Below, one piece after another: positions 8,866 to 17,869 of a stretch of 64,000 nt of DNA. The DNA is from Mucilaginibacter aurantiaciroseus (GTDB lineage: Bacteria; Bacteroidota; Bacteroidia; Sphingobacteriales; Sphingobacteriaceae). How positions within the stretch are numbered: the stretch's first letter is position 1; every line of letters begins with the position of its first letter. The DNA is taken from contig NZ_JAMXOF010000004.1 in NCBI RefSeq assembly GCF_024055595.1, positions 248,001 to 312,000 of the forward strand, read 5' to 3'. A model generated the notes under the pieces. The model searched no databases, was not told where the DNA came from, and saw only the letters and a list, made by a program, of their open reading frames with translations. The position numbers were made by a program, and so were the translations under genes.

Positions 8866-10893
8866 TTACGAGAATTTTTCTTCCATCATTTTTTCCAGCG
8901 CAAACATCTCATCACGCAGCTTGGCGGCTAACAGGAAATCCATGTTTTTTGCTGCCGCGACCATGTTCTTGCGGGTGTTGTCGATAGATTTTTTCAAGTC
9001 CGGCTTGGTCATGTACTGAACAATTGGGTCTGCGGCAAGGGTCATGGTATCGGTTTCCACGTAGGCTTGTTGTACACCCCCTTTAAAGTCGACCACCGAG
9101 GTTTGCTCCATGATCTCTTCTTTTGATTTACCCACCGTACGCGGCGTAATGCCATGCTCGGTATTGTATTTTATCTGCAGATCGCGGCGGCGGTTAGTTT
9201 CGTCCATCGTAATCTGCATCGAATTGGTTATTTTATCGGCATACATAATAACCCGGCCCCTGTCGTTACGGGCAGCACGGCCAATGGTTTGGATCAGCGA
9301 GCGCTCCGACCGTAAGAACCCTTCCTTATCCGCATCTAAAATAGCCACTAACGATACCTCCGGTAAATCCAGCCCTTCGCGAAGCAAGTTGATCCCTATC
9401 AGCACATCAAACTCCCCGAGGCGAAGGCCACGCAGGATCTCTACCCGCTGCAAAGTTTTTACTTCCGAGTGGATGTAACGGCATTTGATACCCAACCTGT
9501 CCATATACTTGGCTAATTCTTCGGCCATGCGTTTGGTTAGGGTGGTTACCAATATACGGTCGCCCATTTTAATGGTTTTGTCTACCTCATCAAGCAAATC
9601 ATCAACCTGGTTTATCACCGGGCGAATCTCTATTATCGGGTCAAGCAGTCCCGTAGGGCGGATCACCTGTTCCACAACTACACCGCCCGATTTTTCCAGT
9701 TCGAAATCAGCAGGCGTTGCGCTTACATATATCGTTTGTGGTGCAAGACGCTCAAACTCCTGGAAGTTTAGCGGCCTGTTATCCATCGCCGCAGGCAAAC
9801 GGAAACCATAATCAACCAAGGAGATCTTCCTCGACCTATCGCCACCATACATGGCCCTTATTTGCGGCACAGTTACGTGGCTCTCATCAATTACCATCAG
9901 GTAATCATCGGGGAAATAGTCTAATAAGCAGAAGGGGCGCATACCCGGCTCGCGGCCATCAAAAAAGCGCGAGTAATTTTCGATACCGCTACAATAACCT
10001 AACTCGCGGATCATCTCTAGGTCGTAATTTACCCTTTCTTCAAGTCGTTTTGCCTCAATGAAGCGGCCATCATCAATAAACTGCTTTTTACGGGTTTCCA
10101 GCTCTTCCTGTATGGCCCAAACCGATTGCTGGAAGCGTTCGCGCGGGGCAACGTAAAGGTTGGCGGGGTAAACCACCATGTGCGTCATCTTCTCGATGGT
10201 TTTACCAGTGGTGATGTCAAAAGTGCTTAGCTCCTCAATATCATCCCCAAAAAAGCTGATTCGGTAAGCATAATCCATATACGCCGGGAAAATATCTACG
10301 GTATCGCCCTTTACACGGAAAGTGCCGCGTTTAAAATCGGCTGTGGTGCGGGCATAAAGTATCTCAACAAGTCTATGTAAAAATGCGTTCCTGCTAATAC
10401 GGGTACCAACTGCGAATTTGAATACCGAATTGGCAAAATCCTCGGGGTTACCCATACCATAAATACAGGATATAGACGATACCACAATAACATCCCGCCT
10501 GCCGCTCATAAGCGACGAGGTAGTGCGCAAACGCAGTTTTTCAATCTCCTCGTTTATCTGCAGGTCTTTTTCAATATAGGTATTTGATGAAGGGATGAAC
10601 GCCTCGGGCTGGTAATAATCGTAATAGGAAACAAAGTAATTTACCGCGTTTTCGGGGAAAAACTGTTTAAACTCGCCATAAAGCTGTGCCGCCAAAGTTT
10701 TGTTGTGGCTAAGTATCAGCGTTGGCTTTTGTGTTTGCTCAATTACGTTGGCTATGGTAAACGTTTTACCGGATCCGGTTACCCCCAACAGGGTTTGGAA
10801 AGGGTCGGCATTGTTTACCCCATCAACCAGTTGCTTAATAGCGGTGGGCTGGTCGCCCGAGGGTACGTACTGAGAAGTTATTTTAAAATCCAT
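8866..10893 (-). CDS. uvrB: Excinuclease ABC subunit B
   Basis: Helicase-like damage-verification subunit of nucleotide excision repair; it takes DNA from UvrA and recruits UvrC. All expected parts are present in 675 residues: Walker A GVTGSGKT (37-44), the beta-hairpin region SYYDYYQPEAF near residue 92, the DESH box (VIDESHVTVPQ), helicase motifs V and VI (GLDLPEVSLVAILDADKEG; QTIGRAARN), and a C-terminal UVR motif that would bind UvrC. A perfect TAnnTTTG box lies four bases before the start, so the mRNA leader is probably almost absent. No uvrA or uvrC gene is in the window. Confidence 0.98.
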   Translation of the reverse strand: MDFKITSQYVPSGDQPTAIKQLVDGVNNADPFQTLLGVTGSGKTFTIANVIEQTQKPTLILSHNKTLAAQLYGEFKQFFPENAVNYFVSYYDYYQPEAFIPSSNTYIEKDLQINEEIEKLRLRTTSSLMSGRRDVIVVSSISCIYGMGNPEDFANSVFKFAVGTRISRNAFLHRLVEILYARTTADFKRGTFRVKGDTVDIFPAYMDYAYRISFFGDDIEELSTFDITTGKTIEKMTHMVVYPANLYVAPRERFQQSVWAIQEELETRKKQFIDDGRFIEAKRLEERVNYDLEMIRELGYCSGIENYSRFFDGREPGMRPFCLLDYFPDDYLMVIDESHVTVPQIRAMYGGDRSRKISLVDYGFRLPAAMDNRPLNFQEFERLAPQTIYVSATPADFELEKSGGVVVEQVIRPTGLLDPIIEIRPVINQVDDLLDEVDKTIKMGDRILVTTLTKRMAEELAKYMDRLGIKCRYIHSEVKTLQRVEILRGLRLGEFDVLIGINLLREGLDLPEVSLVAILDADKEGFLRSERSLIQTIGRAARNDRGRVIMYADKITNSMQITMDETNRRRDLQIKYNTEHGITPRTVGKSKEEIMEQTSVVDFKGGVQQAYVETDTMTLAADPIVQYMTKPDLKKSIDNTRKNMVAAAKNMDFLLAAKLRDEMFALEKMMEEKFS

Positions 10894-10897
10894 TACT

Positions 10898-10905
10898 CAA
10901 ATGTA
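10898..10905 (-). promoter_or_regulatory. -7 box for uvrB, near-leaderless
   Basis: On the minus strand TACATTTG matches TAnnTTTG exactly, with four bases (AGTA) before the uvrB ATG. By the usual spacing, transcription would begin about one base before the start codon. No clear -33 element. Confidence 0.55.
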
Positions 10906-11146
10906 GCAATTAGTGGTTAGAGATTTGTGATTAGGCTGTCAAGATTGCTAAGCTTTTTAGTTGCTTTATCACTGGTAATGTTTACAAATAACATATGTGC
11001 CCGTGACAGTCTTATGTCAGCATCTTTTTTATACAACCAACTTTTTTGAATAATGATTGCTTAATTCCGTCTATTTCGCAATCTTTAAGCAAGATTTGAG
11101 AAAGTGTTTTATCTCAAGTTTCATAGCCAACGTCTCAGATCTATTC

Positions 11147-11794
11147 ATGCAGCCTTTCATCCTTAATAAAACTAATAGTATTGCCAACCATTTTTTAGCT
11201 GAACTGCGCGATGTTATTATTCAGCAGGATAAATACCGTTTCCGCAAAAACCAGGAAAGGCTTGGCGAGATAATGGCTTACGAGATCAGCAAAACCCTTG
11301 TTTACGAAAGCACTGACGTACAAACGCCATTAGGCACAGCAAGCATCAACTTAGCAACCGAACAACCGGTTATAGCCACCATATTGCGCGCCGGCCTGCC
11401 CTTTCACCAAGGCTTTATTAACTTTTTTGACCGTGCCGATAGTGCCTTTATTACCGCTTGCCGCAAGGTTAAAAAGAACGGGGGATTCACAATACAGATA
11501 GACCAGATCTCGGCCCCGAATCTTGAAGGTAAAACATTAATTATGTGCGATACCATGCTGGCCACAGGGCAAAGCACCGCACTGGTTTGTAAAGAGATCA
11601 TCGCCCGATACAAATTGAAGGCCCTGCACATAGTGGCCGTTATTGCCAGCACCGAGGGCATTGCCCACGTACGCGCAAACCTGCCCAACGCCAAAGTTTG
11701 GGTATGCGCTGTTGATGAGGAAATGACCAGTAAAGCTTATATCGTACCAGGCTTAGGCGATGCGGGCGATCTGGCATTTGGGGAGAAGATGTGA
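11147..11794 (+). CDS. upp: Uracil phosphoribosyltransferase
   Basis: Pyrimidine salvage enzyme converting uracil and PRPP to UMP. The start at 11147 gives 215 residues, the normal family length; the open frame reaches back to 11057, but those 30 residues do not look like the family. The PRPP loop is at about 134-145 (CDTMLATGQST), and the uracil-binding C-terminal region contains the PGLGDAGD segment. Residues 80-84 (LRAGL) match the conserved flexible-loop region. It is followed by a 57-base gap with half of an inverted repeat and the yjjG promoter. Confidence 0.95.
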   Translation: MQPFILNKTNSIANHFLAELRDVIIQQDKYRFRKNQERLGEIMAYEISKTLVYESTDVQTPLGTASINLATEQPVIATILRAGLPFHQGFINFFDRADSAFITACRKVKKNGGFTIQIDQISAPNLEGKTLIMCDTMLATGQSTALVCKEIIARYKLKALHIVAVIASTEGIAHVRANLPNAKVWVCAVDEEMTSKAYIVPGLGDAGDLAFGEKM

Positions 11795-11812
11795 GTAGAT
11801 TTACGATAGACG

Positions 11813-11889
11813 ATTTTAGAATTACGATTTGAATATAATAACTTTGCTTTCATGCCACAATCTGATATCGTAAATCGTACATCTAAAAT
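11813..11889. repeat. Inverted repeat spanning the yjjG promoter and start
   Basis: The arm at 11813-11831 and the reverse complement of 11871-11889 match at 16 of 19 positions. The 39-base loop holds the TAACTTTG promoter box and the ATG of the nucleotidase gene, and the right arm codes for its residues 7-13. Confidence 0.6.
11839..11846 (+). promoter_or_regulatory. -7 box for yjjG-type gene, near-leaderless
   Basis: TAACTTTG matches TAnnTTTG exactly and ends five bases before the ATG at 11852. The expected transcript start is about two bases upstream of the ATG. Confidence 0.55.
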
Positions 11890-12577
11890 ATATCGCCACA
11901 TTTTCTTCGACCTTGACCACACCATTTGGGACTTTGATAAAAACGCCAAAGAAACCCTGCACGAACTTTACAGCACTTACAAATTAAAAGAGATCGGCCT
12001 GCACTCTGCCGACCTGTTCATAGAAACCTATACCCGCCACAATCACCGCCTTTGGGCAGATTACCACCTGGGCAGGATAAGTAAGGATGAATTGCGCGAG
12101 GAACGTTTTAAATCAACCTTTATTGAGCTTGGCATAAACCCCGACCTGATGCCCGCCGATTTTGAGGACGCTTATGTAAACCTTGGCCCAACCAAAACAA
12201 ACCTGTTCCCCCATGCACACGAAACGCTGGCCTATCTGCAAAGCAAGTACACGCTGCATCTGATCTCTAACGGGTTTAAAGAATCTACCGAGATGAAGGT
12301 AGCAGGTACCAACCTTGCGCCCTATTTTCAAAACATCATCATATCCGAAGTGGTGGGTGTTAACAAACCCGACCCGCAGATATTTCACCACGCTATTGAA
12401 CTGGCCGGGGCAACCATCCCCGAAAGTGTGATGATAGGCGACAGTATCGAAGCCGATATCCGCGGCGCCATGGGTGTTGGTATGGATGCCATTTATTTTA
12501 ACCCCGCCGGCCTCGAAAAACCCGCCGATGTTACCGTACAGGTTACTCATTTAAAAGAGTTAACTTTATTACTATGA
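11852..12577 (+). CDS. yjjG: YjjG family noncanonical pyrimidine nucleotidase
   Basis: HAD-superfamily phosphatase of 241 residues that in E. coli removes phosphate from noncanonical pyrimidine nucleotides (house-cleaning). HAD motif I is FFDLDHTIWDFD (18-29), with the family-specific HTIWDFD; motif II is the LISNGF segment; motif III lies around VNKPDPQIF; motif IV is MIGDSIEADIRGA. The first 11 or so residues precede the usual family start and are partly encoded by an inverted repeat, so they may be a repeat-derived extension. The stop overlaps the DinB gene start (ATGA). Context with upp fits pyrimidine metabolism. Confidence 0.92.
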   Translation: MPQSDIVNRTSKIYRHIFFDLDHTIWDFDKNAKETLHELYSTYKLKEIGLHSADLFIETYTRHNHRLWADYHLGRISKDELREERFKSTFIELGINPDLMPADFEDAYVNLGPTKTNLFPHAHETLAYLQSKYTLHLISNGFKESTEMKVAGTNLAPYFQNIIISEVVGVNKPDPQIFHHAIELAGATIPESVMIGDSIEADIRGAMGVGMDAIYFNPAGLEKPADVTVQVTHLKELTLLL

Positions 12578-13104
12578 ACATTGCCAAAGAGCGCCGCGCC
12601 ATTGACGCTGCATTAGATAACTACCGCCAATTGCTGAATGGTTTTTCTGATGAGCACTTTACCCAAACCCCACCTGTGGGCGGCTGGAGCTATGCAGAGG
12701 TGTATGACCACATCCTGAAATCGAGCCTGGGGTCTACCATCGCGCTGGAGCGATGTACGAATAACAACTGCCCGCCGACTAAAAAAGGAATGAACTTTTG
12801 GGGATATTATGTAATGGCTACCGGCCTTTTCCCGCCGGGGAAGCTGAAAGTACCTGAGGCTATGGCTGATAAGATCACCCCTAAGAAGATCAGTATCGAG
12901 GATGCCAAAAACTTCATCATAAAAACCCGCAAACGGATTGAGGGCGTTACCTGCCTGATTGCCGATGCCAAAGAAAACGCACGCTGGCTGCACCCGCGCC
13001 TGGGCATGCTTAACGCGGCGCAATGGTTCAAGTTTACCCGCCTACACCTGCAGCATCATACAAAACAGTTAGAGCGCATTAAAAGTAATTTTGCAAAGGG
13101 TTAA
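12574..13104 (+). CDS. DinB family protein
   Basis: A 176-residue protein of the DinB/YfiT four-helix bundle superfamily. The family usually binds a metal through three histidines; candidates here are H69 in YDHILK-type sequence near residue 48, and HLQHH near the C-terminus (about 151-156). The N-terminal segment GGWSYAEVYDHI is the recognisable family signature. Enzymatic role unknown; relatives include thiol-dependent transferases. It is translationally coupled to the YjjG-type gene by a 4-base overlap. Confidence 0.85.
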   Translation: MNIAKERRAIDAALDNYRQLLNGFSDEHFTQTPPVGGWSYAEVYDHILKSSLGSTIALERCTNNNCPPTKKGMNFWGYYVMATGLFPPGKLKVPEAMADKITPKKISIEDAKNFIIKTRKRIEGVTCLIADAKENARWLHPRLGMLNAAQWFKFTRLHLQHHTKQLERIKSNFAKG

Positions 13105-13397
13105 AAACACGCAAAATGTTCACGTTCACGTTTGCGAACACATGCGTTTTTTTGCAAAAACCTCATTGTCAGCTCCTTGTATTTTACAATGGTGTCAAAA
13201 CAATGCCACCACTTTATCCAAATTAATTTCACGTCAATTTCATATGAAAAAGGTAATTTAACGTAAACAAAACGCCCGTAAAACGGCCTGTAAACCAAGT
13301 TTTTGAATTATTTTTTTTAACCTGTAACCTTTAACATTTAACACTGTCTTAACACTATTATAATTTGATTAGTTCATATTTGTAAAAATAAGGAAAG

Positions 13398-13508
13398 ATG
13401 AATTTTGAATTTACTTACTTGTTTGTAACAGGATTACTGGTATTGCTTGGTGCATTCTATCTAAGCCCTTACGAACTAAAGGTTAACGAAGACGACGACG
13501 AGGAATAA
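13398..13508 (+). CDS. 36-residue acidic-tailed membrane peptide
   Basis: A small open frame with one hydrophobic segment (residues 5-23) followed by a short linker and a strongly acidic tail (NEDDDEE at the C-terminus). An AGGAAAG sequence lies immediately before the ATG, good for a ribosome binding site, and CATATTTG at 13375-13382 is one base from the -7 consensus. It sits in a gap upstream of the LpxH-like gene, with 68 bases between. Not recognised as a named family. A real gene is likely from start, RBS and amino-acid composition. Confidence 0.6.
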   Translation: MNFEFTYLFVTGLLVLLGAFYLSPYELKVNEDDDEE

Positions 13509-13576
13509 GCCCCCCCCGCCAACCAAGCCTGCCAGCGCATTTAATTTAACGGCTATTTATAGCCCTGCAATTTTTA

Positions 13577-14431
13577 ATGGCAAAACGCGAAGTAGATATA
13601 GTTATCATATCTGATGTCCATTTAGGCACATATGGCTGCCACGCCAAAGAACTCCTCAAATATCTTAAAAGTATAAAGCCCAAAATGCTTATCCTCAACG
13701 GGGATATCATCGATATTTGGCAATTCAGCAAATCGTACTGGCCCGAAGCACACATGAAGGTGGTGCGCCGCATCCTTAAATTTGTTACCGAGGGCGTGCC
13801 CGTGTATTACCTTACCGGCAACCACGACGAGATGCTGCGCAAATTTACCGATTTTAACCTCGGCACTTTTCAGCTGCTAGATAAAATAGTGCTTAATATC
13901 GACGGTAAAAAGGCCTGGATCTTCCATGGCGATGTGTTTGATGTTACCATGCAGCACTCTAAATGGCTGGCCAAAATGGGCGCCGTTGGGTACGATACTT
14001 TGATCATCATCAACAGCATTACCAACTGGTTTTTAACGGCTATAGGCCGCGAGAAAATGAGTTTTTCGCAAAAAATAAAGGCCAAGTTTAAAGACGCCGT
14101 AAAATTCATTAACCAGTTTGAGCAAACCGCTGCCGACCTGGCCGTAGAGAAAGCCTACACATACGTTATTTGCGGGCATATCCACCACGCCGAGATCCGC
14201 ACCATTCAATCTACCGAACAAACGGGCTCGGTACTGTACCTCAACAGCGGCGACTGGGTAGAAAGCCTTAGTGCCTTAGAATACCACAATAACGACTGGA
14301 CCATATTTAAATACCTCCCCGAAGATTTTAAGCAAGACAACGACGAAGACGACATTACCGACGCCGAAGACCTCGACGCCAAACTGGACGTACGCAGTTT
14401 ATTAGAGAGATTTAAGCAGGAAGCGCATTAA
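13577..14431 (+). CDS. UDP-2,3-diacylglucosamine diphosphatase-like metallophosphoesterase
   Basis: Calcineurin-type metallophosphoesterase of 284 residues, related to LpxH, which hydrolyses UDP-2,3-diacylglucosamine in lipid A synthesis. Metal-site motifs are in order: DVHLG (13-17), GDIID (42-46), GNHDE (81-85), the FHGDVFD segment near 114-120, and CGHIHH near residue 197. The C-terminal tail is rich in Asp and Glu (about residues 252-272) and is not part of the catalytic fold. Lipid A enzymes are not adjacent, so the exact substrate is inferred from family. Confidence 0.88.
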   Translation: MAKREVDIVIISDVHLGTYGCHAKELLKYLKSIKPKMLILNGDIIDIWQFSKSYWPEAHMKVVRRILKFVTEGVPVYYLTGNHDEMLRKFTDFNLGTFQLLDKIVLNIDGKKAWIFHGDVFDVTMQHSKWLAKMGAVGYDTLIIINSITNWFLTAIGREKMSFSQKIKAKFKDAVKFINQFEQTAADLAVEKAYTYVICGHIHHAEIRTIQSTEQTGSVLYLNSGDWVESLSALEYHNNDWTIFKYLPEDFKQDNDEDDITDAEDLDAKLDVRSLLERFKQEAH

Positions 14432-14515
14432 CCTATATCATACAATTTAAATTGTGTGACTTCTGCTTTTATTTGGTACTTCTTACTTATTTAATCTACT
14501 AAATCAGTAACCCAC

Positions 14516-14815
14516 TTAGGCGAATCTGGTGACACATATATCTCTTAGATTGGATGAAATCTGTAACGTTGCTTCAAACATTGCATTAACTTTATTTAGT
14601 TTACCTCTTTCATACCAATCTTTGTAAACCTCAACCCATTCAGGTTAATTAAATTTTGAATGTAATCCTTCATATGAATCTTTAAACTTATCGACTCGAT
14701 TAAAATACAACTTGTTAGTTTGAAGTAAATGCACAAACTTGGCAAAATTCATATAACGCCAGATTGAAGCCTTATCGTCCCGAACTTCGAATTGTTTATG
14801 TGCTTTAATTTCCAC
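14516..14815 (-). pseudogene. Remnant of DUF2971 family gene
   Basis: The minus strand read from a GTG at 14815 gives residues 18-50 with IWRYMNFAKFVHLLQ and LYFNRVDKFKDSYEG, which strongly resemble the N-terminal signature of DUF2971 proteins. The frame is broken by TAA at codon 57 and again by TAA at 14516-14518, and the normal length of roughly 250 residues is missing. The whole 14432-15023 gap is visibly more AT-rich than its neighbours, suggesting a transferred gene that has decayed. Nothing else was recognised in that gap. Confidence 0.65.
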
Positions 14816-15023
14816 TGTAATTTAATTTAACCTGTTAAGACTTTAAAACTACATAAATCAATCCAGTCACTTCAGCATCTTATATCTAAGAGATCATTCT
14901 TTTAATAAAGTGTTTTGGGTCTTTGCAAAAAACATCTTAACGTATTTACAAATTATCTGCTATTCATCATTTAATAATCTTGGATACATATTTCTTTACT
15001 AAATTGCCCGCAATTCTACGCGT

Positions 15024-16016
15024 ATGAAAATATTGTTCGGTATACAGGGTACAGGGAATGGCCATATTAGCCGCGCCCGCGAGATCGTTCCCCTGTTGCA
15101 GCAATATGGCGAGGTGGACCTGCTGGTTAGCGGCACCGAAGCCGAGGTAAGCCTGAGCCAGCCGCTTAAATACCGTTTCCATGGCTTTAGCTTTGTGTTC
15201 GGTAAAAATGGCGGGGTAGATAACTGGGCTACCTTCAAGATCATGAACCTGCGCCAGCTTTGGAAGGATATGCATAGCATACCTCTCGAACAGTACGACC
15301 TTATTATTAACGATTTTGAACCCGTTAGCGCCTGGGCCTGTCGCCTGCAAAAGGTGCCGTCGGTATCGTTAAGTCACCAATGCTCGTTTGTATCTCAAAA
15401 AACGCCTCGCCCAAAAAAATGGAACTATGCCGAGTGGCTTTTTAAATATTACTCGCCCACCACGCACCATATAGGTTTCCACTTTGAACGGTACGATGAT
15501 TTTATTCACACCCCGGTTATCCGCAGCGACATTCGCCAGATGGTGACCAGCAACCTGGGCCATTACGCCGTTTACCTGCCCGCCTACAGCGATAAAACAC
15601 TCATAAAAAACCTTAAAGCAACCAATGCCGAGTGGCAGATTTTTAGCAAGCGTACCAAAATAGCCTACCGTGAAGGGAACGTAAGCGTGTTCCCGGTAAA
15701 TAACGAGGCGTTTAACATTAGTTTGGCAAGTTGCGCCGGCCTGCTTACAGGTGGTGGTTTTGAAGGCCCTGCCGAGGCGCTGTTCCTGGGTAAAAAGGTT
15801 TTGATGATCCCGATGCGCGGCCAGTACGAGCAGCAGTGCAACGCGCTATCGGCCTCCAAACTGGGGGTAGAAGTGGTGCACACCATAGGCCCCGATTTTG
15901 TACAGCGCATAAACCACTGGATAGCCGACGACCGCCGCATTGTAGTCGATTTTCCCGATGAGACCGCCCGGATAGTGGATGAGATGATGAAAAAGTACGC
16001 GAGGAAATGCGTATAA
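15024..16016 (+). CDS. Glycosyltransferase family protein, MurG/UGT-like
   Basis: A 330-residue protein with GT-B-type halves. The N-terminal GIQGTGNGHISRAREI (residues 6-21) is the GxGxGHxxR loop found in MurG and related glycosyltransferases, and the C-terminal segment LLTGGGFEGPAEALFLGKKVLMIPM (about 235-259, described by its GGG and EAL residues) is the donor-site region with a conserved Gln cluster (QYEQQ) after it. The acceptor is unknown. No cell-wall genes are adjacent, so it is not MurG itself. Followed by a dispersed repeat. Confidence 0.85.
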   Translation: MKILFGIQGTGNGHISRAREIVPLLQQYGEVDLLVSGTEAEVSLSQPLKYRFHGFSFVFGKNGGVDNWATFKIMNLRQLWKDMHSIPLEQYDLIINDFEPVSAWACRLQKVPSVSLSHQCSFVSQKTPRPKKWNYAEWLFKYYSPTTHHIGFHFERYDDFIHTPVIRSDIRQMVTSNLGHYAVYLPAYSDKTLIKNLKATNAEWQIFSKRTKIAYREGNVSVFPVNNEAFNISLASCAGLLTGGGFEGPAEALFLGKKVLMIPMRGQYEQQCNALSASKLGVEVVHTIGPDFVQRINHWIADDRRIVVDFPDETARIVDEMMKKYARKCV

Positions 16017-16020
16017 GTTT

Positions 16021-16080
16021 GGTGAGCCTGTCGAACCATTAGCTGCTTTGATAAGTCTTCGACAAGCTCAGACTGACAAT
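16021..16080. repeat. TGAGCCTGTCGAA palindromic dispersed repeat
   Basis: Arms at 16023-16035 and 16058-16070 are inverted copies matching at 12 of 13 positions (TGAGCCTGTCGAA and TTCGACAAGCTCA). This sequence type is a common intergenic repeat in many bacteria. Confidence 0.7.
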
Positions 16081-16117
16081 TAAATACTGCCCATCCCAAC
16101 ACTCTAAAATTTTGTGC

Positions 16118-16125
16118 TAATTTTG
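16118..16125 (+). promoter_or_regulatory. -7 box for DUF6427-like gene
   Basis: TAATTTTG is an exact TAnnTTTG match, 19 bases before the ATG at 16145. Confidence 0.5.
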
Positions 16126-16144
16126 CAGCCAATAGCCAACCGGT

Positions 16145-17131
16145 ATGATCAGTATTTTTAAAGTATTTAATCCGCTTAACGTATTATGGCTGGCCATTTT
16201 GATCTTTGTGCTGCGTATAGGTTATCTAATTGAAGCGCCCCATAAACTCCAGTTTATATTTGTAGAACCCTTTGCCCGCCTGCTCATCCCTGCATCATAT
16301 GAATACGCCTTTTCGCCCGTTGCCAATGTTTTCCTGGCGGGGCTTATGGTGTTAGCGCAGGCATTACTGCTAAATTACCTCGTTAACTATTACAACCTTT
16401 TGGGCCGTTCCACTTTTTTACCGGCACTGATGTATGTTACGGTAACCGCGCTGTTTGCCCCTTTCATAACTTTGAGCGCACCGCTTATCTGTAATTTCCT
16501 GCTCATCTGGATGCTGTTCAAGCTCTTCAGCCTCTACAAAAGCGACGATGCCAAATCCACCGCTTATGATCTGGGGATGATCGTTGCCATCGGCTCCATT
16601 ATTTATCTGCCCTATATTTACCTGTTCCTGTCTATCTGGATAGCCCTGATCATATTTAAACCCGTTAACTGGCGCGAATGGCTTTCGGGCGTGTTGGGAT
16701 ATGCCACCGTTTTCTTCTTTATAGCGGTGTTTTATTACCTCAATAATAAGCTGGGTAACTTTTATCACATATGGGCGCCGCTGGGCAGCAAGTTTCCAAA
16801 AAGCATCAACATCAAAAACTATAATTACCTGGTACTGATACCCGTGTTGCTTATTTTAGTACTATACTTTTTCAAATTACAACAAAACTATTATAAAAGT
16901 TATGTGCAGGTGCGTAAATCGTTCCAGCTATTGTTCGCTATATTTTTAATTGGCGGGCTGTCCTTTTACGTAAAAACGGAGTTTAATCTTAACCATTTTT
17001 TACTGTGCGCTGTGCCTGCAGCGGTATTTTTTTCGTACTATTTTATTAACGCCAATGTGAAGTGGATGTACGAAAGTTTGTATTTATTGCTGCTTATCAG
17101 CATCATATATTTTCAGTTTAACACTTTTTAA
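16145..17131 (+). CDS. Multi-pass membrane protein, DUF6427-like
   Basis: A 328-residue integral membrane protein with about eight to ten hydrophobic segments spread over its whole length. The N-terminal FKVFNPLNVLWLA segment and size resemble the DUF6427 family of Bacteroidota, whose function is unknown. No catalytic motif is visible. It lies 45 bases upstream of purQ but a separate promoter box precedes purQ, so they need not be co-transcribed. Confidence 0.75.
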   Translation: MISIFKVFNPLNVLWLAILIFVLRIGYLIEAPHKLQFIFVEPFARLLIPASYEYAFSPVANVFLAGLMVLAQALLLNYLVNYYNLLGRSTFLPALMYVTVTALFAPFITLSAPLICNFLLIWMLFKLFSLYKSDDAKSTAYDLGMIVAIGSIIYLPYIYLFLSIWIALIIFKPVNWREWLSGVLGYATVFFFIAVFYYLNNKLGNFYHIWAPLGSKFPKSINIKNYNYLVLIPVLLILVLYFFKLQQNYYKSYVQVRKSFQLLFAIFLIGGLSFYVKTEFNLNHFLLCAVPAAVFFSYYFINANVKWMYESLYLLLLISIIYFQFNTF

Positions 17132-17164
17132 CTTTTACATTCGTTCAAATTTCATAGGTTATAT

Positions 17165-17172
17165 TAGTTTTG
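17165..17172 (+). promoter_or_regulatory. -7 box for purQ, near-leaderless
   Basis: TAGTTTTG matches TAnnTTTG exactly and ends four bases before the purQ ATG. Expected transcription start is one base before the start codon. Confidence 0.55.
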
Positions 17173-17176
17173 TACC

Positions 17177-17869
17177 ATGAAATTTGGTGTAGTAATTTTC
17201 CCCGGCTCAAATTGCGATGAGGATATCATCCACGTTCTTCAAAATGTAATGGGCCAGCAGGTGGTGCGTTTGTGGCATAAAGACCATGATTTGCAAGGTG
17301 CTGAGTTTATTGTTTTGCCGGGCGGTTTCTCGTTTGGCGACTACCTTCGGTCGGGCGCTATTGCCCGCTTCTCGCCTATTATGCAAGAAGTTATACAGTT
17401 TGCAGCCAAGGGCGGTAAGGTGTTGGGTATTTGCAACGGCTTCCAGATATTGACAGAGGCAGGCCTTTTACCGGGTGCATTGCTGCACAACAAAAACCGC
17501 AAGTTTATTTGCCGCAACATCCACATGAAAGCGCAAACCACAAACTCGTTGGTTACGCAGCTGATAGACCCGCAACGCGCGTTAAAAATACCTTTGGCCC
17601 ATGGCGAGGGTAATTATTTTGCCGATGCCGATGTATTAAAGGCGATAAATGATAACGACCAGGTATTATTCCGCTATTGCGACGAGGCCGGTAACATTAC
17701 CGACGATAGCAACCCTAACGGCTCTATCGAAAACATTGCAGGCGTTACCAACGCAGGCCGCAACGTATTTGGCTTTATGCCACACCCCGAGCGTGCTTCA
17801 GAGAGCCTGGTAGGCAACGAAGACGGACTGGCTATTTTTGAATCGATATTATCACTGGCGAGAGCTTAA
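17177..17869 (+). CDS. purQ: Phosphoribosylformylglycinamidine synthase subunit PurQ
   Basis: Glutaminase subunit of FGAM synthase, fourth step of purine synthesis; it supplies ammonia to PurL. At 230 residues it is a normal-length class I amidotransferase. The nucleophile is C86 in GICNGFQIL, and the other triad members are H203 and E205 in MPHPER. The oxyanion region LPGGFSFGDYLR (48-59) is typical. CoaX starts at the base after its stop, so the pair is coupled. PurL and PurS are not in the window. Confidence 0.97.
   Translation: MKFGVVIFPGSNCDEDIIHVLQNVMGQQVVRLWHKDHDLQGAEFIVLPGGFSFGDYLRSGAIARFSPIMQEVIQFAAKGGKVLGICNGFQILTEAGLLPGALLHNKNRKFICRNIHMKAQTTNSLVTQLIDPQRALKIPLAHGEGNYFADADVLKAINDNDQVLFRYCDEAGNITDDSNPNGSIENIAGVTNAGRNVFGFMPHPERASESLVGNEDGLAIFESILSLARA

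Noticed and set aside
11057..11146. 30-codon upstream extension of upp
   Set aside because: The family begins at MQPFILN and the extension contains no recognisable sequence.
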